64,000 nt of DNA from Parelaphostrongylus tenuis (taxonomy: Eukaryota; Nematoda; Chromadorea; Rhabditida; Metastrongylidae): NCBI GenBank assembly GCA_019055375.1, contig JAHQIW010003769.1:198501-262500 (forward strand), given 5' to 3'. This document shows positions 53,301 through 62,933 of the stretch, piece by piece. Under the pieces are notes generated by a model. The model was not told the DNA's origin. It ran no database searches and saw only the letters and a program-made list of their open reading frames with translations. A program made the position numbers and the translations under genes. Each line of letters starts with the position of its first letter. Within the stretch, counting starts at the first letter, position 1.

Positions 53301-53778
53301 CAACTCAAGTCCATGTCACAATCCATTTTGCAAAAGTTTGGTTCAGGATTTGAATCATCAGTCGTCAGAAGAAACCAGGTTTGCTTATGGAGTTTCAAAG
53401 TTGCCTTTATAGCTTTCTAGGCGCACATTAAACCGTTTCATTTCATTGCGTCGTAGAATTATATATTCTGTTTTTTCAATAGAATTTTGATGTTACATTT
53501 GAATCAACGTCATGAGCTTTTTAAAAACTCGCGTATCTAAATCTTTCAAAGTTCATCTAAGCATTATTTGAAAAATTGGAACAGCACGATTTCTCAAAAG
53601 GTTTCCTACCACGACACATATTTTTTCTTTTATTCAGGGCTATAATGTACATATCGTCAGCAATTCCTATGGTGCCAGTCCGGTTAGCAAATCGTGGGAT
53701 GCTGGAATGCCCAAATACCATAACCCTGCCAACTATGAACAGTTGGCCCCACCTGCACCAAGGTATAAACACAAGTAA
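32302..53778 (+). CDS. Cuticle collagen, about 440 residues, 10 exons
   Basis: Exons: 32302-32445, 32932-33052, 33151-33213, 36106-36262, 36881-37041, 38736-38775, 51221-51343, 52820-52993, 53181-53378, 53638-53778 (TAA); phases agree at each junction. Order of parts: N-terminal hydrophobic anchor ([18 protein letters not shown]), NDIWRQL block, furin-type RKRR site, Cys box I ([11 protein letters not shown]), short Gly-X-Y, Cys box II (CQKCP), long Gly-X-Y from about 36197 to 51343, Cys box III (CAHCP), then an unusual non-collagenous tail of about 160 residues ending [10 protein letters not shown]. Such collagens are secreted by the hypodermis, trimerise and are crosslinked into the cuticle. 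The 12.4-kb intron 38776-51220 is packed with repeats. Two breaks: an extra G in GGGG at 51269-51272 gives a stop at 51273, and exon 52820-52993 needs a one-base shift between the CAHCP part and its 3' end. Start at 32302 chosen because the typical N-terminus begins there; an in-frame ATG lies at 32185. Confidence 0.85.
33465..33660 (+). repeat. tRNA-like repeats
   Basis: Two adjacent tRNA-like stretches: TAGCGCGGTGGTTGGAGACG...GTAATTCAGTCCCGC (33477-33534) and GGCGAATTGGTAGCGCACTTGTTTGGGAGG (about 33568-33598). Each resembles box A, and the first is followed by a box B-like part, but neither folds into a full tRNA by eye. Probably SINE-related. Confidence 0.45.
33765..34005 (+). repeat. Family F repeat, copy 1
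   Basis: Starts TGTGCGGATCACGGTACTTCTAGAACT, continues GTCGTAGAATGCAG, TAGGGAGTTCGTTGTTCACTCCCGGA and ends near GCATCACAACCACTCGCCCACG. The same order of blocks recurs at 38945, 45600 and 51430, always in this orientation. No coding potential. Confidence 0.65.
34366..34980. repeat. Large foldback element flanked by family D hammerheads
   Basis: About 170 bp at 34372-34548 recurs inverted at about 34797-34972, with hammerhead motifs at both outer ends facing inwards. Left, minus strand: GGCT, CTGAAGA (34398-34392), AGGCGAACTGCC, GAAA (34379-34376), CGTC, AGCT, where GGCT and AGCT pair over four positions. Right, plus strand: TTGAAGA (34943-34949), GGCGAACTGC, GAAA (34962-34965), CGTT. The arrangement resembles the terminal parts of Penelope-like elements. 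The middle (34549-34796) has no recognised coding. Confidence 0.7.
35255..35345 (+). repeat. tRNA-like segment
   Basis: GACCGAGTGGCTAGTGATGTTCGG resembles the D-arm region of a class II tRNA, and GGGGTAGACTTCCTACCCCG forms a stem-loop. A full cloverleaf is not evident; likely tRNA-derived repeat. Confidence 0.4.
38945..39170 (+). repeat. Family F repeat, copy 2
   Basis: TGTGCTGATCTCAGTACTTCTAG, GATCGGCGTGGAATATGAATTGAGCACGTCTCCTTTGCAATCTCGAGGATAGCC, CGTTCGTTGTTGACTGTCGGAGAGTGCTGGG and GAGCATCACAACCTGGGCCACGG, matching copy 1 block by block. In the long collagen intron. Confidence 0.65.
39626..40009 (-). mobile_element. Mariner-derived MITE, copy 1
   Basis: Long imperfect terminal inverted repeats bounded by TA. 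On the minus strand an ATG opens a frame with [10 protein letters not shown], the typical beginning of mariner transposases, then runs out after about 25 codons. Same family as the copy at 43852-44210; here the outer left arm is more diverged. Confidence 0.65.
40085..40225 (+). repeat. Family A element with degenerate hammerhead
   Basis: GTGCTA, TGATGA (first C missing), GGCT...GGTC, TAAA in place of GAAA, CACGTG, TC, TAGCAC (40145-40186). Stem I GTGCTA/TAGCAC is perfect over six pairs although the core is damaged. Confidence 0.6.
41646..41692 (-). ncRNA. Family D hammerhead motif
   Basis: Minus strand: AGGTT, CTGAGGA (41682-41676), GGCGGTGTCGCC stem II with a perfect GGCG/CGCC helix, GAAA (41662-41659), CGTC, AGCC. 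One core base differs from CTGAAGA but falls at the variable position (N7). Confidence 0.6.
43852..44210 (-). mobile_element. Mariner-derived MITE, copy 2 (near-palindromic)
   Basis: TA at 43852-43853 and 44209-44210 bound inverted repeats of about 120 bp (left GTTGGGGAAAAAGTTCTGAG, right its complement with GTTGGGGATAAAGTTCTGAG). Minus strand ATG opens [25 protein letters not shown], a mariner transposase N-terminus, before the frame enters the other arm. A deletion derivative that could be mobilised only by a partner element. Confidence 0.75.
45600..45800 (+). repeat. Family F repeat, copy 3 (diverged)
   Basis: GTAAACGTCGTAGAATGGTGACGCTGTCGAATCTCCACGCAATCTTGAGGATAGCC aligns with the middle of copies 1 and 2. 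The outer parts are eroded. Confidence 0.5.
50245..50290 (-). repeat. Decayed family D motif
   Basis: Plus strand AGCTAGAGTTTCGGCTGTTTTGCCTTTTTCCGAGCCTGG. GAAA is kept but the CTGAAGA box is changed. Confidence 0.45.
50840..50890 (+). repeat. Decayed family D motif
   Basis: TAATGAAGGGGAAACCGCCGAGACGTCAGTAACC: the family D pattern with changes in both core boxes. Confidence 0.45.
51425..51685 (+). repeat. Family F repeat, copy 4, with G/C tract
   Basis: CTGTGCGGACTCCCGGTCCTTCTAGAATTTAATTCG, ATGAACGCCGTAGAATACTCG, CAGATCTCTTTGCAGTCTCGAAG, GAGCATCACCAGCCACACGGCC, in the same order as copies 1 and 2. A tract of G's (about 51640-51652) is a likely site of length error. Confidence 0.65.
51695..51962. 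repeat. tRNA-like inverted pair (family G)
   Basis: Two arms of about 130 bp, 51697-51830 and 51831-51962, are inverted copies joined by a short loop. The right arm has GCGGGTTCGAGTCCCGC (51909-51925), a perfect T-arm with a consensus pol III box B; the left arm has the same region with several changes. The 5' part (GCGTCGGTAGTGCAA) is only weakly box A-like and the ends cannot form an acceptor stem. Lies in the collagen intron before the last collagen-box exon. Confidence 0.65.
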
Positions 53779-53977
53779 CGACGACTTGGCCAGCACTAGT
53801 GCATTTATACTGTGGTACACTGTGATGTTGAATTTCATTTATATGCTCTATTTTATTTCGGGACGACTCGGCGACGAGGATTAGATTTATTCAGGAATGA
53901 ATTTTATCCATATGTATATATTTATGCTATGCACCAAGATGTACTGTGCTTATATCACTTGGGCCTTATCATAGATA

Positions 53978-53983
53978 ATAAAT
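53978..53983 (+). terminator. AATAAA polyadenylation signal of collagen gene
   Basis: Canonical hexamer 200 bp after the collagen stop at 53778, in AT-rich sequence. Confidence 0.6.
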
Positions 53984-54130
53984 GATCAAAAGGTACTAGT
54001 GCAAGTTGTGATTGTATATAAGTCTGAACGATTTAGTGGACATTCATCAAGGACTTTTTAACTTCGCAATGATCGTAGCGTATTGCAGAGAGAATAGCTC
54101 AACATAAGTATGAATCAAAGTTAAATCAAA

Positions 54131-54284
54131 GTAAATATTCATCGATTAGGAAGATGATCGATTATGTTCAGAAAAAATCAAATTTTTTGGAGGTGATGTC
54201 CAAAAAGTAAATATTCATCGATTGGAAAGATGATCGATTATGTTCAGAAAAAATCCAAATATCTTGGAGGTGATGTCCAAGCAG
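54131..54284 (+). repeat. 76-bp tandem duplication
   Basis: Two copies of a 76-bp unit starting GTAAATATTCATCGATT at 54131 and 54207, differing at a few positions. Downstream of the collagen gene. Confidence 0.85.
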
Positions 54285-54639
54285 AGGTGCCGAAGAATGC
54301 CTTTTCTTCCATCGTGTTATCCTTTACACCATCAAAAAGACAAAACTCTTTGGAGCTATTTTTATAATACATACGATCACTATAGTAGGAAAGGTAAGAT
54401 CGTTATTTGGTTGATGCATCTTCGAAAATACCTCGACATCTTGTTATTATGTGACTCCTGAAGTAGTGCAATTGTTAGATGAAGGAGAAACCCAAATTTC
54501 TTTTGTAACATTTTCTATTCCCTTGCTCATCCGGACTATATTCAATTACAAAGTCGCTAATTTATTGCTATTAGTAATACATCATATAATTTATGTCCTC
54601 AACTGTTAGGCAGTGGAATCGATGTGTGCAATATAAAAA

Positions 54640-54925
54640 ACAGCTCTCGGCGTTGATCAATTCCTGCGAGATGCACCATGCATCCGAATTCATCAAATAT
54701 CGTCTGAGGCTATTGAATGCATGTCTGTCCTTTACAATGATTCACGGTGGCCGACCATTGCATTAAGTCAGTGTTGATTTCCTCCCAGACAAGACTGGTA
54801 CCATTTTGTCGACCTCGGAGAGATGGAAGGCTTGGCAAGCCTTGAGCGCGAGATCGAACTATTAACAACATGTGCGACACAGAGCACCTGTGACCACTGT
54901 GTCACACGAGCCCATCTGTGCTTTC
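54640..54925 (-). repeat. Family E element
   Basis: Starts with a terminal repeat (CTCTCGGCGTTGATCAATTCCTGCGAGATGC) and contains the reverse complement of the family body (GCATTAAGTCAGTGTTGATTTCCTCCCAG) and of the tRNA-like head near 54860-54915. Confidence 0.6.
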
Positions 54926-55340
54926 GACTAATTAGAAAATGTATCAGGCATAATTAGAAATTAGAAAAAGCTTCATAGTCTCTAGACTTTGAGTTGTTCC
55001 ACAATGCAGTCTTGAATTCGGATAGTTAGGCTCAAGCGTAATGGTTTTATATGCACTGTTAAATTTTGACTTCAAGCAGTGAAGGTGAATTAGCACAGCT
55101 GAGTTGCACAAACCAACTGCTCCTTAGATCACATCAAAGAAGCGGCTCAAAGAGACATTTATGAGAAGAAAAAAAAAGAAATTACACACCACTCAGTGCT
55201 CTCAGACGTATATCTGTAGCGTTAAAACTCTCCTAATAAGCAGTAAAAAAAACAATTCGAATGGATTATACATTTCAAATAGCTGTCAGCATAACTGTGC
55301 TTGATGAAGATATGTGCCTAGCCAACTAACCATTCTTCAG

Positions 55341-55602
55341 CTTTCGTCGACTTTTAGTGACTACAAATATACATTTGAAAGCATTGCAACCATGGATGTC
55401 ATATCAGCAGTCTTTGGCCAACAAAATAATCCATTCTTAATGAAAATTCTTAGCTTTTACTATCGCTATTATGCCGAGAAACACGGTTCTTCTGTCGTTC
55501 CATCGTCTCTACAGCCAGAAGTGTCTGACACGGGGAAACCACTTTATCAATGTTTACTACCGATTTTTAAAAATCAAACAGCTGCAGCAATAATGGTAAA
55601 CA

Positions 55603-55644
<42 letters not shown>

Positions 55645-57051
55645 CTGCATGAATAAATATTAACCTTTACATTACTTGACGTTTCGAATTCAAAACAAGC
55701 GGTAATAAAGAAGGTTCTATGAACACCTTATTTTGAAAGAAAGACCCGTCATAAATAAAAAGATAAACTTCGTGAAAGATACGCCCATTCATCGTTAGGA
55801 TCAAATCAAGTGTTAGAAATCCCAACCTTCCCTGTTACTTTATTTCTACGTATGACCGAGCTGTGAAGTTCATTTTAGGCAGAGTACTCTTTTGAATGTT
55901 ACTACGCCACGACTTTTTATCTGGCCATTGTTCAACGAACGCTTTTCTTGCTGAAGATAATAATCCACACAATTGATAAAATCGGTTGTCTCACCGTGTA
56001 TTCATCAGGATGGACACGAAGATATCCAAATAATTCTTACAGAAATTAAATTGTCACGTTTTATTTATTCTGAGCTCCATTTATATAAATGTGGCCCTTA
56101 ACTTTGTGAAGTCATTGCGTAATGATGCTCATTATGTCAAATGAATCACTTTAAACCTTTACTTCGAGTGCTTTATTAAGACCACGCTCAAATTTCAATA
56201 GACCCTTTCATGATTATTTGAGTCAACTTGTCATGTGGTCTGGTAAGGGCTCTTGTACAGCCCGATACACGTGTTTCCCGAGAGAACTGACTATAAAAAT
56301 ATCGAAAGACGACGGGTTCTGCCCGACTGACGAGTCTGTAAGGGCGAAACACGTGTATCGGGGCTGTACAAGAGCCCTTACCAGACCACATGACAAGTTT
56401 GCTCAAAGAATAATGAAAGGATCTATTGAATCACTTTAGTTTAGATCAGATCGTGTTTTTGCTTCCAGAAATGACTTACAGAACGAAGAAAAATCGAAAA
56501 TAATAGGAAAAAATAAACGGAAAAGTTGGTATTGTCGCTACCAATGAAACGGTAAGCTCTATAAGATGTTAACGAAAGAGAGGCTTCTACATGTGATGAA
56601 CCTTCTTGAATTTAATTATGAGAAGACCATCAGACTGTGACTCTGTCTTATTCACGCTTTCATACACAAGTACATACAGATATATATAAATACGTACATA
56701 CCAACATTTATACGCACATACACACAATGAATGGCTTATTCAGCTTACAAACAAATGCGGAATTGATTTCTCTTATCTTTGCCTTTTTGAGACAACATAT
56801 CGTTGCGAAACCCGATGAAGCCAGTGTGTTATGAGCAGCGGTGTGAAACGTAAGTTATTCATTCATTTTCATTCTGTGGAGTGAATTCAATTCAAAAACT
56901 GTTATCTCTTTTTGTACTTTGACATGTTCGTGATACTTGATAGATTCACTAGAAAACCTCCTATAGTTCATTAGCAGTATTGAGCTCTATAATATTCAAT
57001 TCTATGCATATTGTTTAGCAAATGGGAAGCAGCCCAATGGAAAACTTATAG
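55341..57051 (+). CDS. Unassigned possible exon(s)
   Basis: After a good acceptor (CATTCTTCAG) an open stretch of 85 codons runs 55341-55595 to a GTAAAC donor, including MDVISAVFGQQNNPFLMK, LSFYYRYYAEKHGSSVV and KPLYQCLLPIFKNQTAAAIM. Its composition is protein-like and phase 0 at both ends. A tiny exon 57019-57051 after TTGTTTAG would continue in phase to a stop (QMGSSPMENL). An alternative continuation is 56750-56834 (TNAELISLIFAFLRQHIV...ASVL, then stop), which does not match in phase. I do not recognise the family. It might instead be an N-terminal exon of the following gene. Confidence 0.4.
55604..55644. repeat. TA microsatellite
   Basis: About 20 TA units with one C interruption, immediately after the donor at 55596. 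Confidence 0.9.
56155..56425. repeat. Family A foldback element
   Basis: Arms with TCATGTGGTCTGGTAAGGGCTCTTGTACAG on the left and its complement on the right, flanked on the left by GAGTGCTTTATTAAGACCACGCTCAAATTTC. The right arm carries a full hammerhead (56321-56364). The left arm keeps GAAA, CACGTG and TA but lost the first core box. Confidence 0.8.
56321..56364 (+). ncRNA. Hammerhead ribozyme, family A
   Basis: Stem I GCCCGA (56321-56326), CTGACGA (56327-56333), stem II GTCT/GGGC with a GTAA loop, GAAA (56346-56349), CACGTG, TA (cleavage after the A, allowed by the UH rule), then TCGGGGC. Stem I pairs over five positions with a single extra G on the 3' side. Core boxes intact. Confidence 0.75.
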
Positions 57052-57083
57052 AAGAATGTTTCGTCCAAGATAAATAATTAAAG

Positions 57084-60000
57084 GAGCAACGTGGATCGCA
57101 TTCGGCACGAATCCGTTGGAGAGCAGTCATTGAAACCCGCTGAATGTGAACAGAGATTCCCGTCGCCAAAACTCGACCCGGATGATTTTCTGAAGACCGT
57201 CTCCTGGCAGGCGTCTAAAGAGCCAGAACCACGGACGAGTTTAACACCTGCCTCGGACATCGCAGGTGAGTGTCGTAAAAGAAAGAGGTGAAAAAATCAG
57301 GATGTACTAGATGCCTACTTTCGAGGGGTTGCTAAAAAAATTTTTCGAGCTATCGGACAGGTTTTAGTGGGAAATGTTTTTCGAAGCTTCAATGGTAAAG
57401 AAAGTATCGACGAAAATATGAGACGGAACTGCAGATTTCTCAGATTTAATGTATCTATCGATCAGTTCGAAAAATTACAGAAATCAATCAGCTAAGTCCA
57501 TTATCCTTCTAAAATCGGGAGACACTAACGAAAGTTATATGGGAAATCTCCCACTATGAACAGAAGTCTGCAACTAGGATTATTGAATAAATGTGTACGA
57601 GACGATTATGGCAATCCATTTTTCAACCCTTGCGGTATAAGGCCTCTTTCGCTTTTTCCTTAGATTTTCACAATCATTCGTTGTCTTAAATCTCAGCGAT
57701 TTCAATGCTCTGTTTGTTTTTCGAGGAGGTCTTTTCAGTGCTTCAAACTAGCGACAATGAAATCAAGTTTCACACTTAGTGCGCACTTTTTGTTCCGCTA
57801 AGGTACGTGAATGGTTGTGTGGATGAAGTTTCGTAACATTCGCAACAGGCGGCACCGAGGCAGCTAAGGTTTGCGGACTATCCTTCAGTAGAGTTCTAAT
57901 ATTTATCTGATAGTACAGATAGGGCCGGTTCTAAGGCTGAGTTGAGTTTTCGAAAAGGTGCTTATATAAAGCTGGAAGAACGAAATGAACACTACAACTC
58001 GCTCTTCTAGGCTTGGTCTGCTTCGGTTTAGGCCTAGTTACGAAATTTATACGGCTATAAAAAGCCAAAATAGACGCCTACGCTCGTAAAACGTTTAAAA
58101 AAGCCTCTTCTGTAATTCTAAAACAAAGTAGAAATTTCTACAAAATGGAGAAAAAAGTTTCATATAAACAACAAAAAATACCCGCTGTAATGTTCTCTGA
58201 GCATTAAACTATTTTATATCGCCGCAACAACGCATCAAAAAGGCAATTCAGGTCAGCTTTTCTGGCAATAAGCACAATATTATGATCACTGAGATTTTAT
58301 CTATCGATTGATTACTAGAATTTTGAAGAAAAAAAGGAAAAAAGCTTTGTTCTCAAAGGGTTAAAACATGGATTGCTATAACTGTATCGTACCAATAAAT
58401 GTTTCCACATTTTGGCTGAGCCTGCTATCAGAACACAGTTTCACACTGCAGCAAACAGGAGTGAGAAAATTATAAAGATGAAGAACGAATAAAATATCAG
58501 ATTTTTCCGATAAAAAGAATTTCTAACCATTACCATCTCATTTTCTCTAATCTTGTCATTTTGTTGTTAATCATTTATGAACGAGCCTTCCAGAAACGGT
58601 ACGTTCATGGTACGGTCGTCAATCTCGTCGGCGACTGTTCATCGCATTGGTGGTGGTGGTCGCAGCATTGTTTGCCATCGCCATCGTGATAACGCTTGTG
58701 TTTTTGTTCGTTTCTCAAGCAGATCATCATGATGAGGCATCTACGGCCATCACTTTGATAACACCTCCATCTCCAACACCGTTTCCCTACGCACGTGATA
58801 TGTCGTGGGCACATCAAGTTATTATGTTCCTCTGGGCATCGTGACAAGTCTAGTTCCTGACGCACGAGGCTTCCGCTTCAGAAACCGTCTGCTATCTTAC
58901 GGCGACGACACTTTATCGCTGTTCAGCAACAGTACTGTAGTGATCAGTATGTCCTTTCACCTCGATACAGGCAACTGCTCATCATGCACTCTCTTAGCTG
59001 TAGATGATATCTGCACTACTGATGTCGCTCACCATTGCAATCGCTCGCAAATCATCTACTGCTGTTCGGGATGTAGAATAGTGACAAATATGTGTCTTGT
59101 GAAAGGAACTGTATTTGAGGTGAGACTAATCGGATAAGTTTTGGCGCTCTTGCAAAACTTAACTTCTGGTTCTTTTCTGGTTAAACGGAAACAAATAAAG
59201 AAACAACCTCTTTCTCTGAACAACAACTTTTCATAACAATGTTAGCAAACATACAAAAGCCTAAATCTTGTGGAACTGCTGTAGGAGCTCGCTTTTAAAG
59301 GGTTTTTACAGCGTTGTAGAGGGAAGAGAAGTTTTGTGTTTCACACACGCATATTTCTTACAGCATAGAAATCTTACCTTGACTTATGCGCAACCATTCA
59401 ATAGCGTAGGTCTCGACGATTCCAACGTTGCGCTTATTTTCGGAAAAGACCGTTTCTCTCTAATGTAGCAGTGAAGATAAGATGGAGTTTCACGTTTACC
59501 ACGCACTGCTCATCAGCTAGTGCGTGTGCGTAGCCTTGAATCGATACGCTACCAATTCAATAGCGCTGGCGAGACTTGTATTTGAAGTGCAAATTCGTTT
59601 TTTGAATTTAGAATTTTTCTCCGTTTTGAAAAACACTCCGAGTAAAACGTATGACTTTCATACTAGGAGATTTCCTCTATACGTTCATGTGCTTTCCGTG
59701 TTTTCGACTAAGTAATGATGAAGTGCGCGGCGAGTGTGAAATACAATTATATTCTGAACTCTACAGTGCTATACAGAGACCTTTCAAAAAAAACGAGCGT
59801 GTATAGCAGTCTCCCGAGAATTAAGCTTTCGAAGAATAATTATTCCTTTTATGAAAAATTATTGTCCAGCAAAGGGTTTGTTTTCCACTTATCTCCGTAC
59901 AACAAAAGCTAACCTCTTTTTCCATAGGATACATTATGCGCGAAACATTGCTGCCAACAAATGAGATCAGATGAAATCAAGTACTCAAAACAGCTTTCCT

Positions 60001-61699
60001 GGACTTTTACATATGATCAAACCATGCGTACTATTACAGAAAGGCACCGGTTAATAGCTCCTTATCTTCGAATATAGTGAAAGCGCTCAGACTTCGTTTA
60101 CTCTCAAGCGAAAGTAATAGAAGCACTACAAACTTCTCTTCACATGAACTAGTCACCAAATAGCTTACCATGGTTCTTAGGCAAGACTGCAGTCCATTTA
60201 AAACAGTTAAAAACTTGAAGGGAACCAACTGGCACTATTCATCTTTGAAATCTGATCTCGATTTCAGTTCTCTGACGATCCAGTAGAATCTCGAATTTCC
60301 TTTGATGCTGAGACACTACTCATCACTACCGCTTCCAATATCAATTCTTCGTCATGCACCTTGCAAACTCATCGCATCGGAGCCGACGGCTTCACCTTTT
60401 CTGGACCGATTCAGACTTGTGACCTATTAGTAACAAAAAGTGAACAAGCAGGAGGTGAGTGAAAATCGAAGACAAGATTAAGTCAAACAACATTGTATGA
60501 CACATGGAAATCGCATGCGTATCAGCAATGAGATTTTTATTATGTATGACTTTCCAACTTATAGTTTACTTATCATATCAAACAAGTGGATGACAAGCTG
60601 CGATGGATGTTTATCTTCTGGCAGATTCACTCCTACTGGAGAAGGCTTCTCCGTTTCCATTTGGAATCTGAGCTAAAAATAAACAATCTTAGGGTAAATC
60701 ACGTCGGAGATTAGACCATAAATTAGCAGTATGTAGTCAGAAGGTTCACAGACAAACATTCAAACTGCAAAAGTACGTGACCGAATGCGGTAACCATCTG
60801 AGAACGCCATGATGAGATTCTCGCGAGAGGTGCAACAACTACTTTTCGGGTGCGTATCAATTATTTTTTAAGCCATGCATGTGGTCTGTTATGAGCGACT
60901 TATACGGCCCTATACACATGGGTTTGACCTTGGCAACCTCGCTAGTTAGAGGCGCAGACGTACTATTTACACATGCCATTAAGTGAAAACTATCACTGAA
61001 TGGGCAGTGTTGTACATTTCTCTATGTAGAGGTTGCGTGGTACCCCATGAAAGGATTGGCTGAAGACGAACGGCACTACCCAACTGAAGAGGCTGCCGAG
61101 ACTGAAACATCCATATTGGGCTGTATAAGTTGGCTCATAACAGACCATATGTATGACTAGAAAAATAATCTCCGCTGAGCACTGACAAGTATTTGAAAGA
61201 ATGAATTCTGCACAAGCCGAATTTTATGAACTTTTCAAATCTGCGATGGTGACTCTAGCAGTGTACGTCTGTTTACAAAACTCAAATTTCAGTGAACACC
61301 ATCTTAACTACGACAACTTTCTCACCAGAATCTGCAACTCTAGCAGATGTCGTAACAGTTGTCGACTCTGAAGGAGGAGTTAGGCTGTACAATCTGACAT
61401 CAAGAAGAACTCTTAGTTATATTCCAATGAATATACAGGTAGACATAGCTTTTTTTAAACAGTATCCAAAGCTTTCCACATGTCCTTCCAATACATTCCA
61501 GAACGATGTGCTATCAATTTCGACTACCGTACAAACCGACTGCCTTCTGGTTGCGATACTTCAACCATCTCGCTTTTACGCACTTCGATTAAACCTGATA
61601 TCAGGTTTCCTGACTGTTCTAGAGAACTATTACCAGACCTTCTATTTTTCTGGTGAATTAAGATCGAATCATATATCATGTATGATTACCGCTTCATGA
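57084..61699 (+). CDS. Unrecognised type II membrane protein with Cys-rich ectodomain
   Basis: Exons in matching phase: about 57084-57265, 58594-59119, 60268-60454, 61293-61699. A cytoplasmic stretch (DPDDFLKTVSWQ) is followed by SRRR and a strong helix (LFIALVVVVAALFAIAIVI), then a Ser/Thr/Pro spacer and an ectodomain with Cys-rich NCSSCTLL, HHCNRSQIIYCCSGC and NMCLVKG parts, then beta-rich segments such as LADVVTVVDSEGGVRLYNL that could belong to a propeller. The basic residues before the helix support an N-in topology. A one-base shift near 58790-58840 is needed to join the helix to the Cys-rich part. A 63-bp stretch 61439-61501 has GT..AG ends and no stop, so it may be a retained or real intron. 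No start codon was found, so an upstream exon is missing. No family recognised. Confidence 0.6.
60870..61165. repeat. Family A foldback element with hammerhead-like core
   Basis: Left arm CATGCATGTGGTCTGTTATGAGCGACTTATACGGCC, right arm its diverged complement. Plus-strand core in the right arm: CCCAA, CTGAAGA (61084-61090), GGCT stem II, GAAA (61104-61107), CATCCA, TA, TTGGG. Stem I pairs over five positions; stem III is altered. Confidence 0.6.
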
Positions 61700-61954
61700 C
61701 ACCCTATGTGCCTCAGGAACTATCATCTTTTATATAGAGCTCGCGCGAGCTTCGATATATCTTTTCAGAATGAATGGCTAACGTTTTGGCGATTTCGCCT
61801 AGCTCAGGGCATTTTTCACTACCTATACTTACTTACCTGGATACTTCGACGGCCCGTCGTCACTGGTAGTGCCAACATCAGCACAGAAAAACTGTGCTGG
61901 TTTAGCTATTTTGCTTCTTGAAGTCCCGAAGTAATCGTAATCGGAATTTCCTTA

Positions 61955-62560
61955 GGTCGCCCCCACAATAGGGCAGTCGCCAACCTTTGTAGATTACAGA
62001 GAGATTACCACCTTGCGACAAGTAGCTACCAAGACGGTCGTCATCCCTGGTACGGTTCACTGTTAGCTGGGCTTTCCGAGTGGAGACGTCGAACTCATTC
62101 TCAGCTTGGGTGTTCTACTGAGGGGTTGAAACCCGCAATAGTTCGTAGTGCGACACTCAGGCACACCCTTCAGTCACGATGAGGCGGTAAACCGTTTGGG
62201 CGGTAGCTACTTATAGGAAGCTTTACATGAAGGAGAGTTCTTGACATACCTTAGTTTTTTCAGGCTAAGGTTATGTGAAAATCCGTCTTATGATTTATTT
62301 CTCTGTGTCGTATAGTTCGCAAGAAAAAACCGACACTTCAACCTAGATGAAGCAGAGTTCCCACCATTTAGAACTTAACGCTTTAGGAGAGCTTCGCGAG
62401 TCGTCCTGGACCGGAGAGACATTAATGCTATGGTATGTGGACCGATCCGGCGTCAATATTGTACAGTTTCAATTCAAATGGGATTCTAACGATAGACGAT
62501 GAACTGGGGCCACTTCACAACTGGCTCATTACTGTAGTCAAGATGCCAGGGAAGGAGATA
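61955..62560. other. Unexplained GC-richer stretch
   Basis: Between the membrane-protein gene and the minus-strand gene. 61955-62215 is richer in G+C than its surroundings and is open in one forward frame for about 80 codons (GRPHNRAVANLCRLQRDYHL onwards). 62365-62505 is open too (ELRESSWTGETLMLWYV). Neither has clear splice ends matching the upstream gene. They could be LINE remnants or missed exons. Confidence 0.35.
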
Positions 62561-62933
62561 TCTCACGACTAGTCACCATCTGACTATAAAAAAGATGATG
62601 GAGCTTGAAGATCCTGAGCATATCTTCGGCATTTATTTCAGATCTAAATTCCAGTTAGTGGATATACTTCAACCCTTGGAAAATTGAAGAACCGTAATGC
62701 GCCAAAAGATTATAATAAAATCGATGCCACAAGCTGATAAAATTTGCACTTTGAATGATCTGCTGTGTTTGTACTTTATTCCAATCTATCTTTCTTCATT
62801 GCACTTCGGTATGGACGACTCGACATGAACATTTGAAAATTTCATTGTTTAATCAACAAAACAATTCACAACTACGTAAGATCGGTGAAACAGTCACAAT
62901 GAAAAGTTACAACAAAAAACATGAATGATAACC

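Larger units (their letters stand above)
53779..55340. other. Intergenic region
   Basis: Collagen 3' UTR, a 76-bp tandem duplication and a minus-strand family E copy. Nothing else recognised. Confidence 0.6.
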
